The translations under genes and the position numbers were made by a program. Below, piece after piece: positions 1 through 7,249 of a stretch of 39,042 bases of DNA. Origin of the DNA: Chitinophaga pinensis (GTDB taxonomy: Bacteria; Bacteroidota; Bacteroidia; UBA4408). Location of the stretch: the NCBI GenBank assembly GCA_945872355.1, contig CAMBZU010000028.1, forward strand, positions 1-39,042, given 5' to 3'. Position 1 is the stretch's first letter. Each line of letters opens with the position of its first letter. A model generated the notes under the pieces. The model searched no databases, had not been told where the DNA came from, and saw only the letters and a list, made by a program, of their open reading frames with translations.

Positions 1-484
1 TGAGTGCGCGCGCAATTGCAACACGTTGCTTTTGCCCACCCGACAGTTGATTGGGTGGTTTTAATGCTTCTTTTTCAATACCTAAAATTTTAAGTTTTTC
101 ATAGGCACGATGCTCAATTTCTTGCGAACTAAACTTCCCCAACTTTAATCCTGGGAGCATTACATTTTTTAATACACTAAATTCATTCAGCAAATAATGA
201 AACTGAAATACAAAGCCAATTTTTTCATTTCTTACAATGGCTAATTCATTTTCTTTTTTATTACGCATCAACATTCCATCAATCACCAAGTCGCCTTCGT
301 AATCAGTATCCATGGTTGATAAAATATAGAGCAAAGTTGATTTTCCACAGCCCGATTTTCCAATTACAGAAACAAATTCTCCTTTGTTGATGCTGAAGCT
401 GACCTCCTTCAAAATCTTCACGGTCACAGGGTCGTGAAAAGATTTAGAAATATTTTTTGCAGATAAAATAATATTGCTTTCCAT
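1..484 (-). CDS. ABC transporter ATP-binding protein (LolD/MacB type), 3' end missing
   Basis: This is the ATPase subunit of an ABC exporter. Its C-terminal part runs off the left edge, leaving 161 codons. The sequence shows a Walker A motif GKSGCGKST at residues 42-50, a Q-loop glutamine at residue 94 (FVFQFHYLL) and the ABC signature LSGGQ at 147-151. Walker B lies beyond the edge. The ATG (482-484) shares one base with the TAA of the upstream permease (TAATG), so the two are translationally coupled. The family (LolD, MacB, FtsE-like) hydrolyses ATP to drive mechanotransmission or lipoprotein and small-molecule export across the envelope. The adaptor and FtsX-type permease upstream support a MacA-MacB-like tripartite exporter with separate ATPase. 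The substrate cannot be told. Confidence 0.93.
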   Translation of the reverse strand, partial: MESNIILSAKNISKSFHDPVTVKILKEVSFSINKGEFVSVIGKSGCGKSTLLYILSTMDTDYEGDLVIDGMLMRNKKENELAIVRNEKIGFVFQFHYLLNEFSVLKNVMLPGLKLGKFSSQEIEHRAYEKLKILGIEKEALKPPNQLSGGQKQRVAIARAL

Positions 485-1743
485 TATTTTCCTCTAATAA
501 TAATAACAGGGTCAATTTTACTTGCTTTGCGCGAAGGAAAATAGCCCGCAAAATAGGTGGTAATTATAGAAAAGAGGGTGCCAATCAAATAAAATTTAGG
601 GTTGTAGTTAATTGGAAAGGTTTTAATGGTAGGCAATGCAGCTGTATTAAAAGGAATATTATCAATTAAAGATGAAAGTCCAAACCCAAAAAGCAAACCT
701 AACATGCCACCAAATAATCCGATAGTAATGGCAATGCCAATAAATATTTTTTGAACATCCTTTCCCGAAAATCCAGTGGCTTTTAAAATGGCAATAGAAT
801 CCATTTTTTCGTAAATCATCATGTTTAAAATGTTGTAAATACCAAAGCCTGCCACTATTAGCAAAGTGATGCCCACCGCATAAGAAATCAAACTTCTAAT
901 AGAACTACCTGTTTCAAATTGCGAATTGGCAGTTTGAATATCTATGGCATCAACATCAAATAGCTTAGCAAATTCTTTGGCAATGGCAGGTGCTTGTAAA
1001 ATGTCTTTTAATTTAACTTGAATATCCGTGACATAGGCACTTGATTCACCCAGTAATTTTTGTGTGGTAGCTATACTGGCATAGCTTTGTACCTTATCAA
1101 CATCTTGAATTCCTGATTGAAAATAGCCCACCACTTTTAATTGAACGCGCTCTCCTTTGGTGGTTGTAACTTGTATGATATCGCCAATATTTGCCAACAT
1201 TTTTTCTGCTGCTCCTTTGCCTAAAATGATACTATTTGGCGTGTTTTTTAAATCAATAAAATTGCCTGAAGTTACATAGTCTTTAAAGAAAAAAAGTCTG
1301 TTTTCTTCTTCTACATCAACACCGTTAATAACACCCGTAATGTCTATGGCACCTACATTGTAAAATACTTGTGCTGTAATTTTAGGCGCTATGCCTAATA
1401 CGCGTTTGTCTTTTTTAAGCATTTGCATAATAGCGCCACTATTTTGAATTTGCAGCAGCTCATTTTTTGGTTTAACAGCGCTTACAAAATTGTAATGATT
1501 TTTATATGTATCAAATAAATCAACAGGTTGCTTTGGGGATGGTTTTATTTCATTATACAATCTTACATGTGGGGTTCTATTTACTATTAAGCCATCTAAC
1601 ATATCATTTAAACCCGACATAAAACTAAGCAGGGTAATAAACATTGTTATACTAAAAGTTACACCAATAGCCGCCACAAGCGTTTGTTTCCAGCGCGCTA
1701 AGAGTAATGATTGAGAAATACTAGCCAATAGTTTTAGTTTCAT
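484..1743 (-). CDS. ABC transporter permease, FtsX/MacB (LolC/E-like) family
   Basis: This inner-membrane permease has 419 residues. One membrane segment lies near residues 18-45, followed by a large periplasmic core of about 230 residues (MacB_PCD-like). Three C-terminal membrane segments lie near 284-310, 333-358 and 385-405 and form the FtsX domain. It ends in the usual SRKASKIDPVIIIRGK tail of this family. The start codon ATG at 1743 overlaps the TGA of the adaptor gene (ATGA, 4 bp), and its stop overlaps the ATG of the ATPase gene, so the three genes form one tightly coupled operon. The topology and size fit LolC/E and MacB-type permeases. Because the ATPase is on a separate polypeptide, it is LolCE-like in layout, but the HlyD-type adaptor beside it points to export rather than lipoprotein sorting. 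Confidence 0.93.
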   Translation of the reverse strand: MKLKLLASISQSLLLARWKQTLVAAIGVTFSITMFITLLSFMSGLNDMLDGLIVNRTPHVRLYNEIKPSPKQPVDLFDTYKNHYNFVSAVKPKNELLQIQNSGAIMQMLKKDKRVLGIAPKITAQVFYNVGAIDITGVINGVDVEEENRLFFFKDYVTSGNFIDLKNTPNSIILGKGAAEKMLANIGDIIQVTTTKGERVQLKVVGYFQSGIQDVDKVQSYASIATTQKLLGESSAYVTDIQVKLKDILQAPAIAKEFAKLFDVDAIDIQTANSQFETGSSIRSLISYAVGITLLIVAGFGIYNILNMMIYEKMDSIAILKATGFSGKDVQKIFIGIAITIGLFGGMLGLLFGFGLSSLIDNIPFNTAALPTIKTFPINYNPKFYLIGTLFSIITTYFAGYFPSRKASKIDPVIIIRGK

Positions 1744-2819
1744 TGTTTTGGTACAATTAACTCATCATCAGCACTTAAACCACTAAGAATTTCAATTTTT
1801 TGATAATCTTTTAAGCCTGTTTTTACCAACACAGTATCGCCATTGGCCTTAATCACTAATGAATCGTGTATTAAGCAGTTGCGCGGAATAAGTAGCGTGT
1901 TTTGCTTTGTTTGTAAAACAATGTTTGCCTCAAATGATATGTTTGGATAAAGCAATTCGGGCGCATTTACAAATTCCGATTCCACTATAAAAGATTTGCT
2001 TCTTTCATTCATTAATGGGTTTATTTTGGTCACTTTGGCTTCAAAGCTTTTGCCTTTATAACTGTCTAATCTTACAATAACTTGTTGTCCTTTCTTAATT
2101 TTTAAAATATCATATTCATCCACTTGCATCTCTAAAATAAAATGTGTGGCATCGCCTAAAACTGCCAAAGGTGTTTGTGGGCTAATAATTTCTCCTTTAT
2201 TTTTATTAATGCTGTATACGATACCATCAATGTCGCTTTTTATGGCGAAGTCTTTTTCTAACTTATCTGAAATGGCTAAATTTCTTTGCGCAACGGAGGC
2301 ATTTAAATCTAACTGTCGCACCAAATCATTATATCTAACTTGTGCCGAATAATAAGCTGCTTTAGCATTTTGATAGCTCAACTCACGCTGTTCTAATTCT
2401 ACTTTTGTACCCACTTGTTGTTCCCACAAATGCTTTTGCCTGTAGAAAAGTGAGGAGTCGTTTTTCATTTTATTTTTTGCCAATTCAAGCAAAAGTTGGC
2501 CTTCATTTAGTTTTCCTTTGTTTGATTGGAGATCGGCAAAGGAAGCATTAAGTGCTGCGTTTTCTTTATTTAAACGCTGTGCTTCATCAACTAAAGCAAA
2601 CATCAAGGTGCCGGCTTTTACAGTATCGCCTTCAGCAACAAAAATATCTTTAATAATACCACTCACAGTAGTAAAAACCTGGTACTGATTTTTGCTTTTT
2701 ACCAAGCCAGAGGCATACACCGACGATGTAATTGATGACACACTTGGCTTTATTTTTTCGACTTTTGATTTGCAAGAAAAAATAAAAATTGGGAGGATGA
2801 ATAGAAGTAATTTTTTCAT
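1740..2819 (-). CDS. Periplasmic adaptor lipoprotein (HlyD/MacA family)
   Basis: This 359-residue membrane-fusion (adaptor) subunit is the first gene of the exporter operon. The N-terminus MKKLLLFILPIFIFSCKSK is a lipoprotein signal with the lipobox cysteine at residue 16. A biotinyl/lipoyl-like hairpin begins around VSGIIKDIFVAEGDTVKAG (residues 52-71). A helical coiled-coil segment follows at about 78-190, and the second lipoyl half is near DFAIKSDIDGIVYSINKNKG. The C-terminal half holds the beta-barrel and membrane-proximal region. Adaptors of this kind connect an inner-membrane ABC permease to an outer-membrane channel. No outer-membrane TolC-like gene is visible here, so that partner must be elsewhere or upstream of the edge. 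ATG at 2819 directly precedes the lipoprotein signal. Confidence 0.92.
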   Translation of the reverse strand: MKKLLLFILPIFIFSCKSKVEKIKPSVSSITSSVYASGLVKSKNQYQVFTTVSGIIKDIFVAEGDTVKAGTLMFALVDEAQRLNKENAALNASFADLQSNKGKLNEGQLLLELAKNKMKNDSSLFYRQKHLWEQQVGTKVELEQRELSYQNAKAAYYSAQVRYNDLVRQLDLNASVAQRNLAISDKLEKDFAIKSDIDGIVYSINKNKGEIISPQTPLAVLGDATHFILEMQVDEYDILKIKKGQQVIVRLDSYKGKSFEAKVTKINPLMNERSKSFIVESEFVNAPELLYPNISFEANIVLQTKQNTLLIPRNCLIHDSLVIKANGDTVLVKTGLKDYQKIEILSGLSADDELIVPKQ

Positions 2820-2826
2820 AACGTTG

Positions 2827-2865
2827 TAAAGATAAGTATATCCAATTTGTTACGAATCAAAATTA
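2827..2865 (-). promoter_or_regulatory. Possible promoter of the exporter operon
   Basis: On the minus strand, TAATTTTG (2865-2858) matches the Bacteroidota -7 consensus TAnnTTTG and lies about 38 bases before the adaptor ATG. A second near-match, TATCTTTA (2834-2827), lies closer and would have a TTTG 23 bases upstream, inside the first box. Which one is used cannot be decided by eye. Confidence 0.3.
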
Positions 2866-2953
2866 GATAAACATGATAAAAATCATAAAATGCAAGCAAA
2901 GTAAGGTGCGTTAATTAGCAAATATAGCAAGGTATAAAATCTTTGCTTCCAAT

Positions 2954-2986
2954 GATAGTCTTGACTGCAAAAAAAATCAAGCTATC
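2954..2986 (-). terminator. Imperfect hairpin downstream of the M1 peptidase gene
   Basis: GATAG(t)CTTGA at 2954-2964 pairs with TCAAGCTATC at 2977-2986, leaving one bulged base. The loop of 12 bases contains a run of A on the plus strand (T on the minus strand). It lies on the 3' side of the M1 peptidase gene but is now separated from it by the 143-bp element. It may have been the original transcript end. There is no clean T-run after the stem, so the call is weak. Confidence 0.3.
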
Positions 2987-2994
2987 ACTTTCAA

Positions 2995-3137
2995 CCCAAA
3001 TTAATCAATAGGAGATTTAAAAAATCGAACTACTTGATTTAGTTGGGTGAATCCCGATATAGAAAATGTTATCAGATTTGTAAAAATCTGATTTACAATT
3101 TCTTTATCGTTTACGCATTTCTAATGCGTAATCTGGG
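2995..3137 (+). mobile_element. 143-bp MITE-like element, copy 1
   Basis: This non-coding insertion has ends CCCAAATTA (left) and TAATCTGGG (right); the right end read inward is CCCAGATTA, giving 9-bp terminal inverted repeats with one mismatch. It is flanked by an exact 5-bp target duplication TTCAA at 2990-2994 and 3138-3142. A second copy of identical length lies at 20149-20291 and differs at three positions. Inside are two perfect hairpins: ATCAGATTT/AAATCTGAT at 3071-3092 (loop GTAA) and TTACGCAT/ATGCGTAA at 3111-3131 (loop TTCTA). It holds no open frame of useful length, so it must be moved in trans. This copy sits three bases beyond the stop codon of the M1 peptidase gene. The transposase family is unknown to me. 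Confidence 0.85.
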
Positions 3138-3145
3138 TTCAATCT

Positions 3146-6100
3146 TTAAAAAGCTTTATTAATACCAATCACCCATCTAAATTGTACAAATTGAGCTGCA
3201 CTGTTTGGGGTAGCACTTAAAAACAATGGAACATCAAATCTAACAGTTAAAGGTTGAATGGTTTGCATAGGACCAAATTTCTTGATAGTGATGGCTGTAC
3301 CAATACCGGCATCAGTTTTCACTAAATCTAAAATGTTGTATGATCTTAACTTATCAATTTGTACAATGCCTGCATCAGCAAACAGGTACAAATCATAATC
3401 AATTACATTTCTAATTTTAGAAGTTCTTTTTTTCCAAAGTCTGTCAAAGCCTAATTCTAAATTTACAGCAGCGCCTGAGTTAATTCTATAAGCCAATTGT
3501 TGATTACCAAGGGTATCCTCTAATGGCATTAAATAACCTGCATAACCTCTTAAATTTAAACCGCCTCCTTGTTGAAAATGGTTGGTACTAACATCATACT
3601 TACTCCAATTGCTTGGTACAAAAGCATCGGCTCTTGTGTATTTGTTATCCATTAATTGCTCCGGATTAGCGCCTGCAGCGTACAATTGCGATTCAAGCGG
3701 CGCATTGCTACCAGTGCCATATTGAACAAAAGTTCTAGTGTTAAAGTCGAAGGCGCCTAATTGCGTTTTATTAATTACTGTCAACGAAAGTTGGGTATAA
3801 TCATAATCGCTCAGTAACGAAGATGTTCTTAAATTAATATTAATCCATCCTGTTCCCTTTTTGTATTTATAAGTATGATCGAAACCTACATTTGCCGTAT
3901 TGTTCCATTTGTCGGTTAACCATAAATCTTTATAAATCAAGTAAATTAAATCAGTACTATCTTTTCTATACATGCTTTTTGCATAGCCATAAAAACGTGT
4001 GTTTAAATCATTCGATTTTTTCTCCACACCAATCACATTGTAAAACAAGCCATCTAACCACTTGCTGCTTAAAAACCATGCTGAATTTTTAGCTATTTGG
4101 TTAGTAGGATTTTTATAGTTGATTGAATAAGAAAATTTTTGCAATTCAAAGTTTTGATTTTTATCAGCAATGTTTTGGCCTATCATAGAGCTGAGCCAAA
4201 CTGTAGCATCAAATTGATGTTTGTATTTTAAATAATTGCCATTCATATGCGCTCCAATCTTAGCACCATCAAATCTATTATACCAAACATCTGGCCTTAA
4301 AAACAATTCATAATGATGGCGGTCAGAAGTGTTATTTAGTTGATGATCAAAATCTAAAACTACCTTATCCATTCTTTTATTATCAAGCATATTAATGTCG
4401 GCCAATCGCTTGCTTGGATCAATAACTACATTTTTAACACCACCAGGAACTGTAACAGTAGCAACATACATGGGCGCTAATTTGCCCCAGCCTATCCAAT
4501 GCGGTAATACTTTAGCATCAGTTTCTTTTACAAACCAATTGTTTGGAATATGAAAATGATAAACGGAATCGTTATTAGAAATAACATCAAAGTCAATTGG
4601 CATTTGCATTTCACCTTTTCTTTCAAAGGTAATATTGTAAAAATCGGTTCCTGCTTTTGGGTTAGGTTTTACGCATTTTATGCTGTAATCAATGGCTTTA
4701 TCTGTTTCAATCCATTGATCAAAAAACCAGTTTAAATCTACTTTTGTGTAAGAAGTAATACTGTTTCTAAAATCTTCAACGTAGGGATGACACATTTTCC
4801 ATTGGTTGAAATAATTTTTCATCGACATCAAGAAAAGACTATCGCCAAGCACATATTGTAAATTGTAAAGCATGCTTGCTGTTTTGTAATATACGTTTCT
4901 ATAACCTCCGCCGTGACCTAAGGCGCCATTAAAATCATCACTATGCACATTTAAAGGTGTAGCTGTGCCTCTTATTGCATCATTGGTATAAGGATTTAAT
5001 ACCCTTTGATCAATAACCAATTCATCGCGAATAAATTTATCAACGTATTTCGATTTTGGCGTGGCAATTAAAGTTGTATCTCCATCAATATTTACAACTG
5101 CCCAAGCAGTTAAAAATTGCGTAAAGCCTTCATCTAACATAGCTCTGTATGTTTCATTATTGCCTACCATGCCAAAAAACCAGTTGTGGCCAACTTCATG
5201 TGCAAATAAACTTCTGTAGCCAGGATCTTCACCTCCATCAAGTGTGAGCATTGGATATTCCATACCATCTCTAGCATCAGCCACAACCATCTTTGGATAG
5301 GCGTACATCCCAAAATCGCGCGAAAATGTTTTAATTACTTTACCTGTGTATTGTGCAGCGTTTATCCACCTTGAGGCATGTGGCTCCTGAACTAAGGCTA
5401 CAACTTTTATCTTTCCCCAAATAAACTCATCTATTCTATAGGTTGGATCTGATGTAAATGCAAAGTCATGCACATTCTCAGCATGATATTTCCATGTTTT
5501 TCTTTTGCTTTTATCGTAAGGTGTAATGACGGATGGGGCTGAGTTCCATGGTTTGGTTTTAAAATTAGCAATGTCAAGTTTTTCCCTTAATGCTTCTGGT
5601 AAAACTTCATCTTGATTGGTTAAATTACCTGTAGCTTCTACAACAAAATTAGCTGCAAAGGTCAACTCAACATCAAAAGCGCCAAAATCGCCGTAAAATT
5701 CTTTACCCAAATGCTGTTGCGTATCCCAACCAAATTTTGCATCATATACTGAAATCCTCGGATACCAATGCACACCATCATAATGCTTAAATCCAAAACT
5801 ATCAAAAGATTTCATTCTTCTGCGTGTGCTTCCAAAATCAAAATAGGTTTTAAAGTCAATGTCAAATGAAACAGTTTCGCCTGGTTTCAGCGGCTTTGTT
5901 AACCATACTTTTACAATGGTATTGTCGTATTCGGTTTTAAGCGCAGTGCCATTGCTGGTAATTTTTAAAATTTCGGTGCCTTTTTTATCTTTTTCATATT
6001 TACCATATTTGGCATTTACACCGTTTTCTTTTTGCAATTTATCAAGGTATGAAGCTGGTTGAAAAGCATTTTGATACAAATGAAAAAACACAAACTTCAA

Positions 6101-6352
6101 CTCATCAGGACTATTATTCCAATAAGTTAAATTCTCCTGTCCTTCAATAATATCGGTACTTTCATCAACGTTGGCTTTTATATTATAATATACATCCTGC
6201 TGCCAATAGCCAGGGTAGGGTGGGCGGTTTTTCCAGTAATAAGGGTTGTCGGAATTTCTATAAGTATTAGGCTTGTTTAGCGCATCAAAAGCCTGTCCAA
6301 AGCTTAAATTTAGTATAGAAATTGTAAAAAGTAAAGTAACTATTTTTCGCAC
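3146..6352 (-). CDS. Secreted M1-family zinc metallopeptidase with C-terminal barrel-like domain
   Basis: This 1068-residue protein has a Sec signal peptide (about residues 1-19, cut before or after Q20). Residues about 45-570 form an M1 (gluzincin) peptidase. The zinc motif HEVGHNW begins at H385, H389 is the second ligand and E408 the third, exactly HExxHx18E; E386 is the catalytic base. The usual GxMEN exopeptidase motif appears as DGMEYPM at 362-368, so the Asn is replaced by Tyr. The last 400 or so residues are rich in alternating aromatic/polar strands and end in VQFRWVIGINKAF, a terminal Phe as in outer-membrane barrels. M1 enzymes usually have 600-900 residues, so this one carries an extra domain. 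I infer a cell-surface peptidase anchored by its own barrel. An alternative is a soluble C-terminal beta domain. Confidence 0.88.
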   Translation of the reverse strand: MRKIVTLLFTISILNLSFGQAFDALNKPNTYRNSDNPYYWKNRPPYPGYWQQDVYYNIKANVDESTDIIEGQENLTYWNNSPDELKFVFFHLYQNAFQPASYLDKLQKENGVNAKYGKYEKDKKGTEILKITSNGTALKTEYDNTIVKVWLTKPLKPGETVSFDIDFKTYFDFGSTRRRMKSFDSFGFKHYDGVHWYPRISVYDAKFGWDTQQHLGKEFYGDFGAFDVELTFAANFVVEATGNLTNQDEVLPEALREKLDIANFKTKPWNSAPSVITPYDKSKRKTWKYHAENVHDFAFTSDPTYRIDEFIWGKIKVVALVQEPHASRWINAAQYTGKVIKTFSRDFGMYAYPKMVVADARDGMEYPMLTLDGGEDPGYRSLFAHEVGHNWFFGMVGNNETYRAMLDEGFTQFLTAWAVVNIDGDTTLIATPKSKYVDKFIRDELVIDQRVLNPYTNDAIRGTATPLNVHSDDFNGALGHGGGYRNVYYKTASMLYNLQYVLGDSLFLMSMKNYFNQWKMCHPYVEDFRNSITSYTKVDLNWFFDQWIETDKAIDYSIKCVKPNPKAGTDFYNITFERKGEMQMPIDFDVISNNDSVYHFHIPNNWFVKETDAKVLPHWIGWGKLAPMYVATVTVPGGVKNVVIDPSKRLADINMLDNKRMDKVVLDFDHQLNNTSDRHHYELFLRPDVWYNRFDGAKIGAHMNGNYLKYKHQFDATVWLSSMIGQNIADKNQNFELQKFSYSINYKNPTNQIAKNSAWFLSSKWLDGLFYNVIGVEKKSNDLNTRFYGYAKSMYRKDSTDLIYLIYKDLWLTDKWNNTANVGFDHTYKYKKGTGWININLRTSSLLSDYDYTQLSLTVINKTQLGAFDFNTRTFVQYGTGSNAPLESQLYAAGANPEQLMDNKYTRADAFVPSNWSKYDVSTNHFQQGGGLNLRGYAGYLMPLEDTLGNQQLAYRINSGAAVNLELGFDRLWKKRTSKIRNVIDYDLYLFADAGIVQIDKLRSYNILDLVKTDAGIGTAITIKKFGPMQTIQPLTVRFDVPLFLSATPNSAAQFVQFRWVIGINKAF

Positions 6353-6528
6353 AATAATGAGATTTAAATTTGATGTGCTAAAGTAAGGAAACTATTTATT
6401 TAATGGATGTATTATTCAAAAGTTATTAAACAATTGCTTGGCTATTTGCCTTGCAAAAGATTGTCCACTAAAAGCAAAGCTTTGTTTGGTTTTTCCTTCA
6501 TTTAGCTATCACGCTGCTTTACCCGCTC

Positions 6529-6550
6529 CCGCCAGCGTCATCGCTGGTGG
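6529..6550. repeat. REP-like hairpin upstream of the RAYT gene
   Basis: CCGCCAGCG at 6529-6537 and CGCTGGTGG at 6542-6550 pair over nine positions with one G-T wobble; the loop is TCAT. This GC-rich palindrome stands out from its AT-rich surroundings and lies 68 bases before the transposase start. RAYT genes are typically flanked by the REP palindromes they recognise, so this is a candidate REP. Confidence 0.5.
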
Positions 6551-6617
6551 TTTAGCATTATGGTTAACAATTTAATTTAGCCACTAAAAATTAAACGATA
6601 TTCATTAATTTTGAAGC

Positions 6618-7163
6618 ATGAGCAGAAATTATAAATTTCATAATAAAGAAGGCATTTACTTTGTAAGTTTTGCAACAGTATTTTGGATAGATGTTTTTGT
6701 TAGAAGAGTTTACTTTGATTATATAGTTGAAAATTTGAATAATTGCATTGAAAAAAAAGGAATGATTGTATTTGCATGGTGTATTATGCCCAGTCATTTA
6801 CACTTAATGTTTAAATCTACTATTCAAGCACCACATGATTTATTGAGGGATTTTAAAAGTTTTACTTCAAAAGGAATAGTAAAAAAAATTCAAGAAAATC
6901 CTCAAGAAAGCAGAAAAGAATGGATGTTAAATAGCTTTAAAAAAGCTGCATTAAATAATTCAAACAATACTTTAAATCAATTTTGGCAACAACATAATCA
7001 GCCCATTGAAGTATGGAGTAATGAAGTAATTGATCAAAAGAAAAACTATATCCATCAAAACCCAATTGAGGCAGGGTTTGTAGAAAATGATTATGAATAT
7101 TTATACAGCAGTGCGAGAGATTATGCTGATATTAAAGGATTAGTAAATATTGAGAAAATTTGA
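6618..7163 (+). CDS. REP-associated tyrosine transposase (IS200-like Y1 family, RAYT)
   Basis: This 181-residue single-strand DNA transposase looks complete for its family. The HUH motif is H60-L-H62 in IMPSHLHLMF, and the nucleophile is Tyr144 in KKNYIHQNPIEAGF. The N-terminus SRNYKFHNKEGIYFVSFATV and the YSSARDYA segment near the C-terminus are typical of a large Bacteroidota subgroup. Domesticated RAYTs nick and join REP hairpins; they do not usually carry IS605-type ends. Candidate REP hairpins flank it (6529-6550, 7183-7198). It is alone on the plus strand between two minus-strand genes, which fits insertion as a single-gene cassette. The reading frame is intact, with both motifs in place, so activity is possible. 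Confidence 0.9.
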   Translation: MSRNYKFHNKEGIYFVSFATVFWIDVFVRRVYFDYIVENLNNCIEKKGMIVFAWCIMPSHLHLMFKSTIQAPHDLLRDFKSFTSKGIVKKIQENPQESRKEWMLNSFKKAALNNSNNTLNQFWQQHNQPIEVWSNEVIDQKKNYIHQNPIEAGFVENDYEYLYSSARDYADIKGLVNIEKI

Positions 7164-7182
7164 AGAACAAAGTGTTGCAGCA

Positions 7183-7198
7183 CAAGCCAAGAGGCTTG
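7183..7198. repeat. REP-like hairpin downstream of the RAYT gene
   Basis: CAAGCC at 7183-7188 and GGCTTG at 7193-7198 form a perfect 6-bp stem with loop AAGA, set in a locally GC-richer stretch just past the RAYT stop codon. Position and form fit a REP recognised by the transposase. Its sequence differs from the upstream hairpin, so a shared recognition sequence is not shown. Confidence 0.4.
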
Positions 7199-7249
7199 CG
7201 GCAGCGATAGGGGGCATAAATCGTTACATGCAAACTTTAGTTTGCTATC

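Noticed and set aside
3060-3137. The two hairpins as a structured RNA gene or riboswitch
   Set aside because: They belong wholly to the 143-bp element, whose ends and target duplications explain the repeat.
2995-7163. The RAYT at 6618 as the mover of the 143-bp element
   Set aside because: HUH Y1 transposases do not create 5-bp target duplications or use DDE-type inverted ends.
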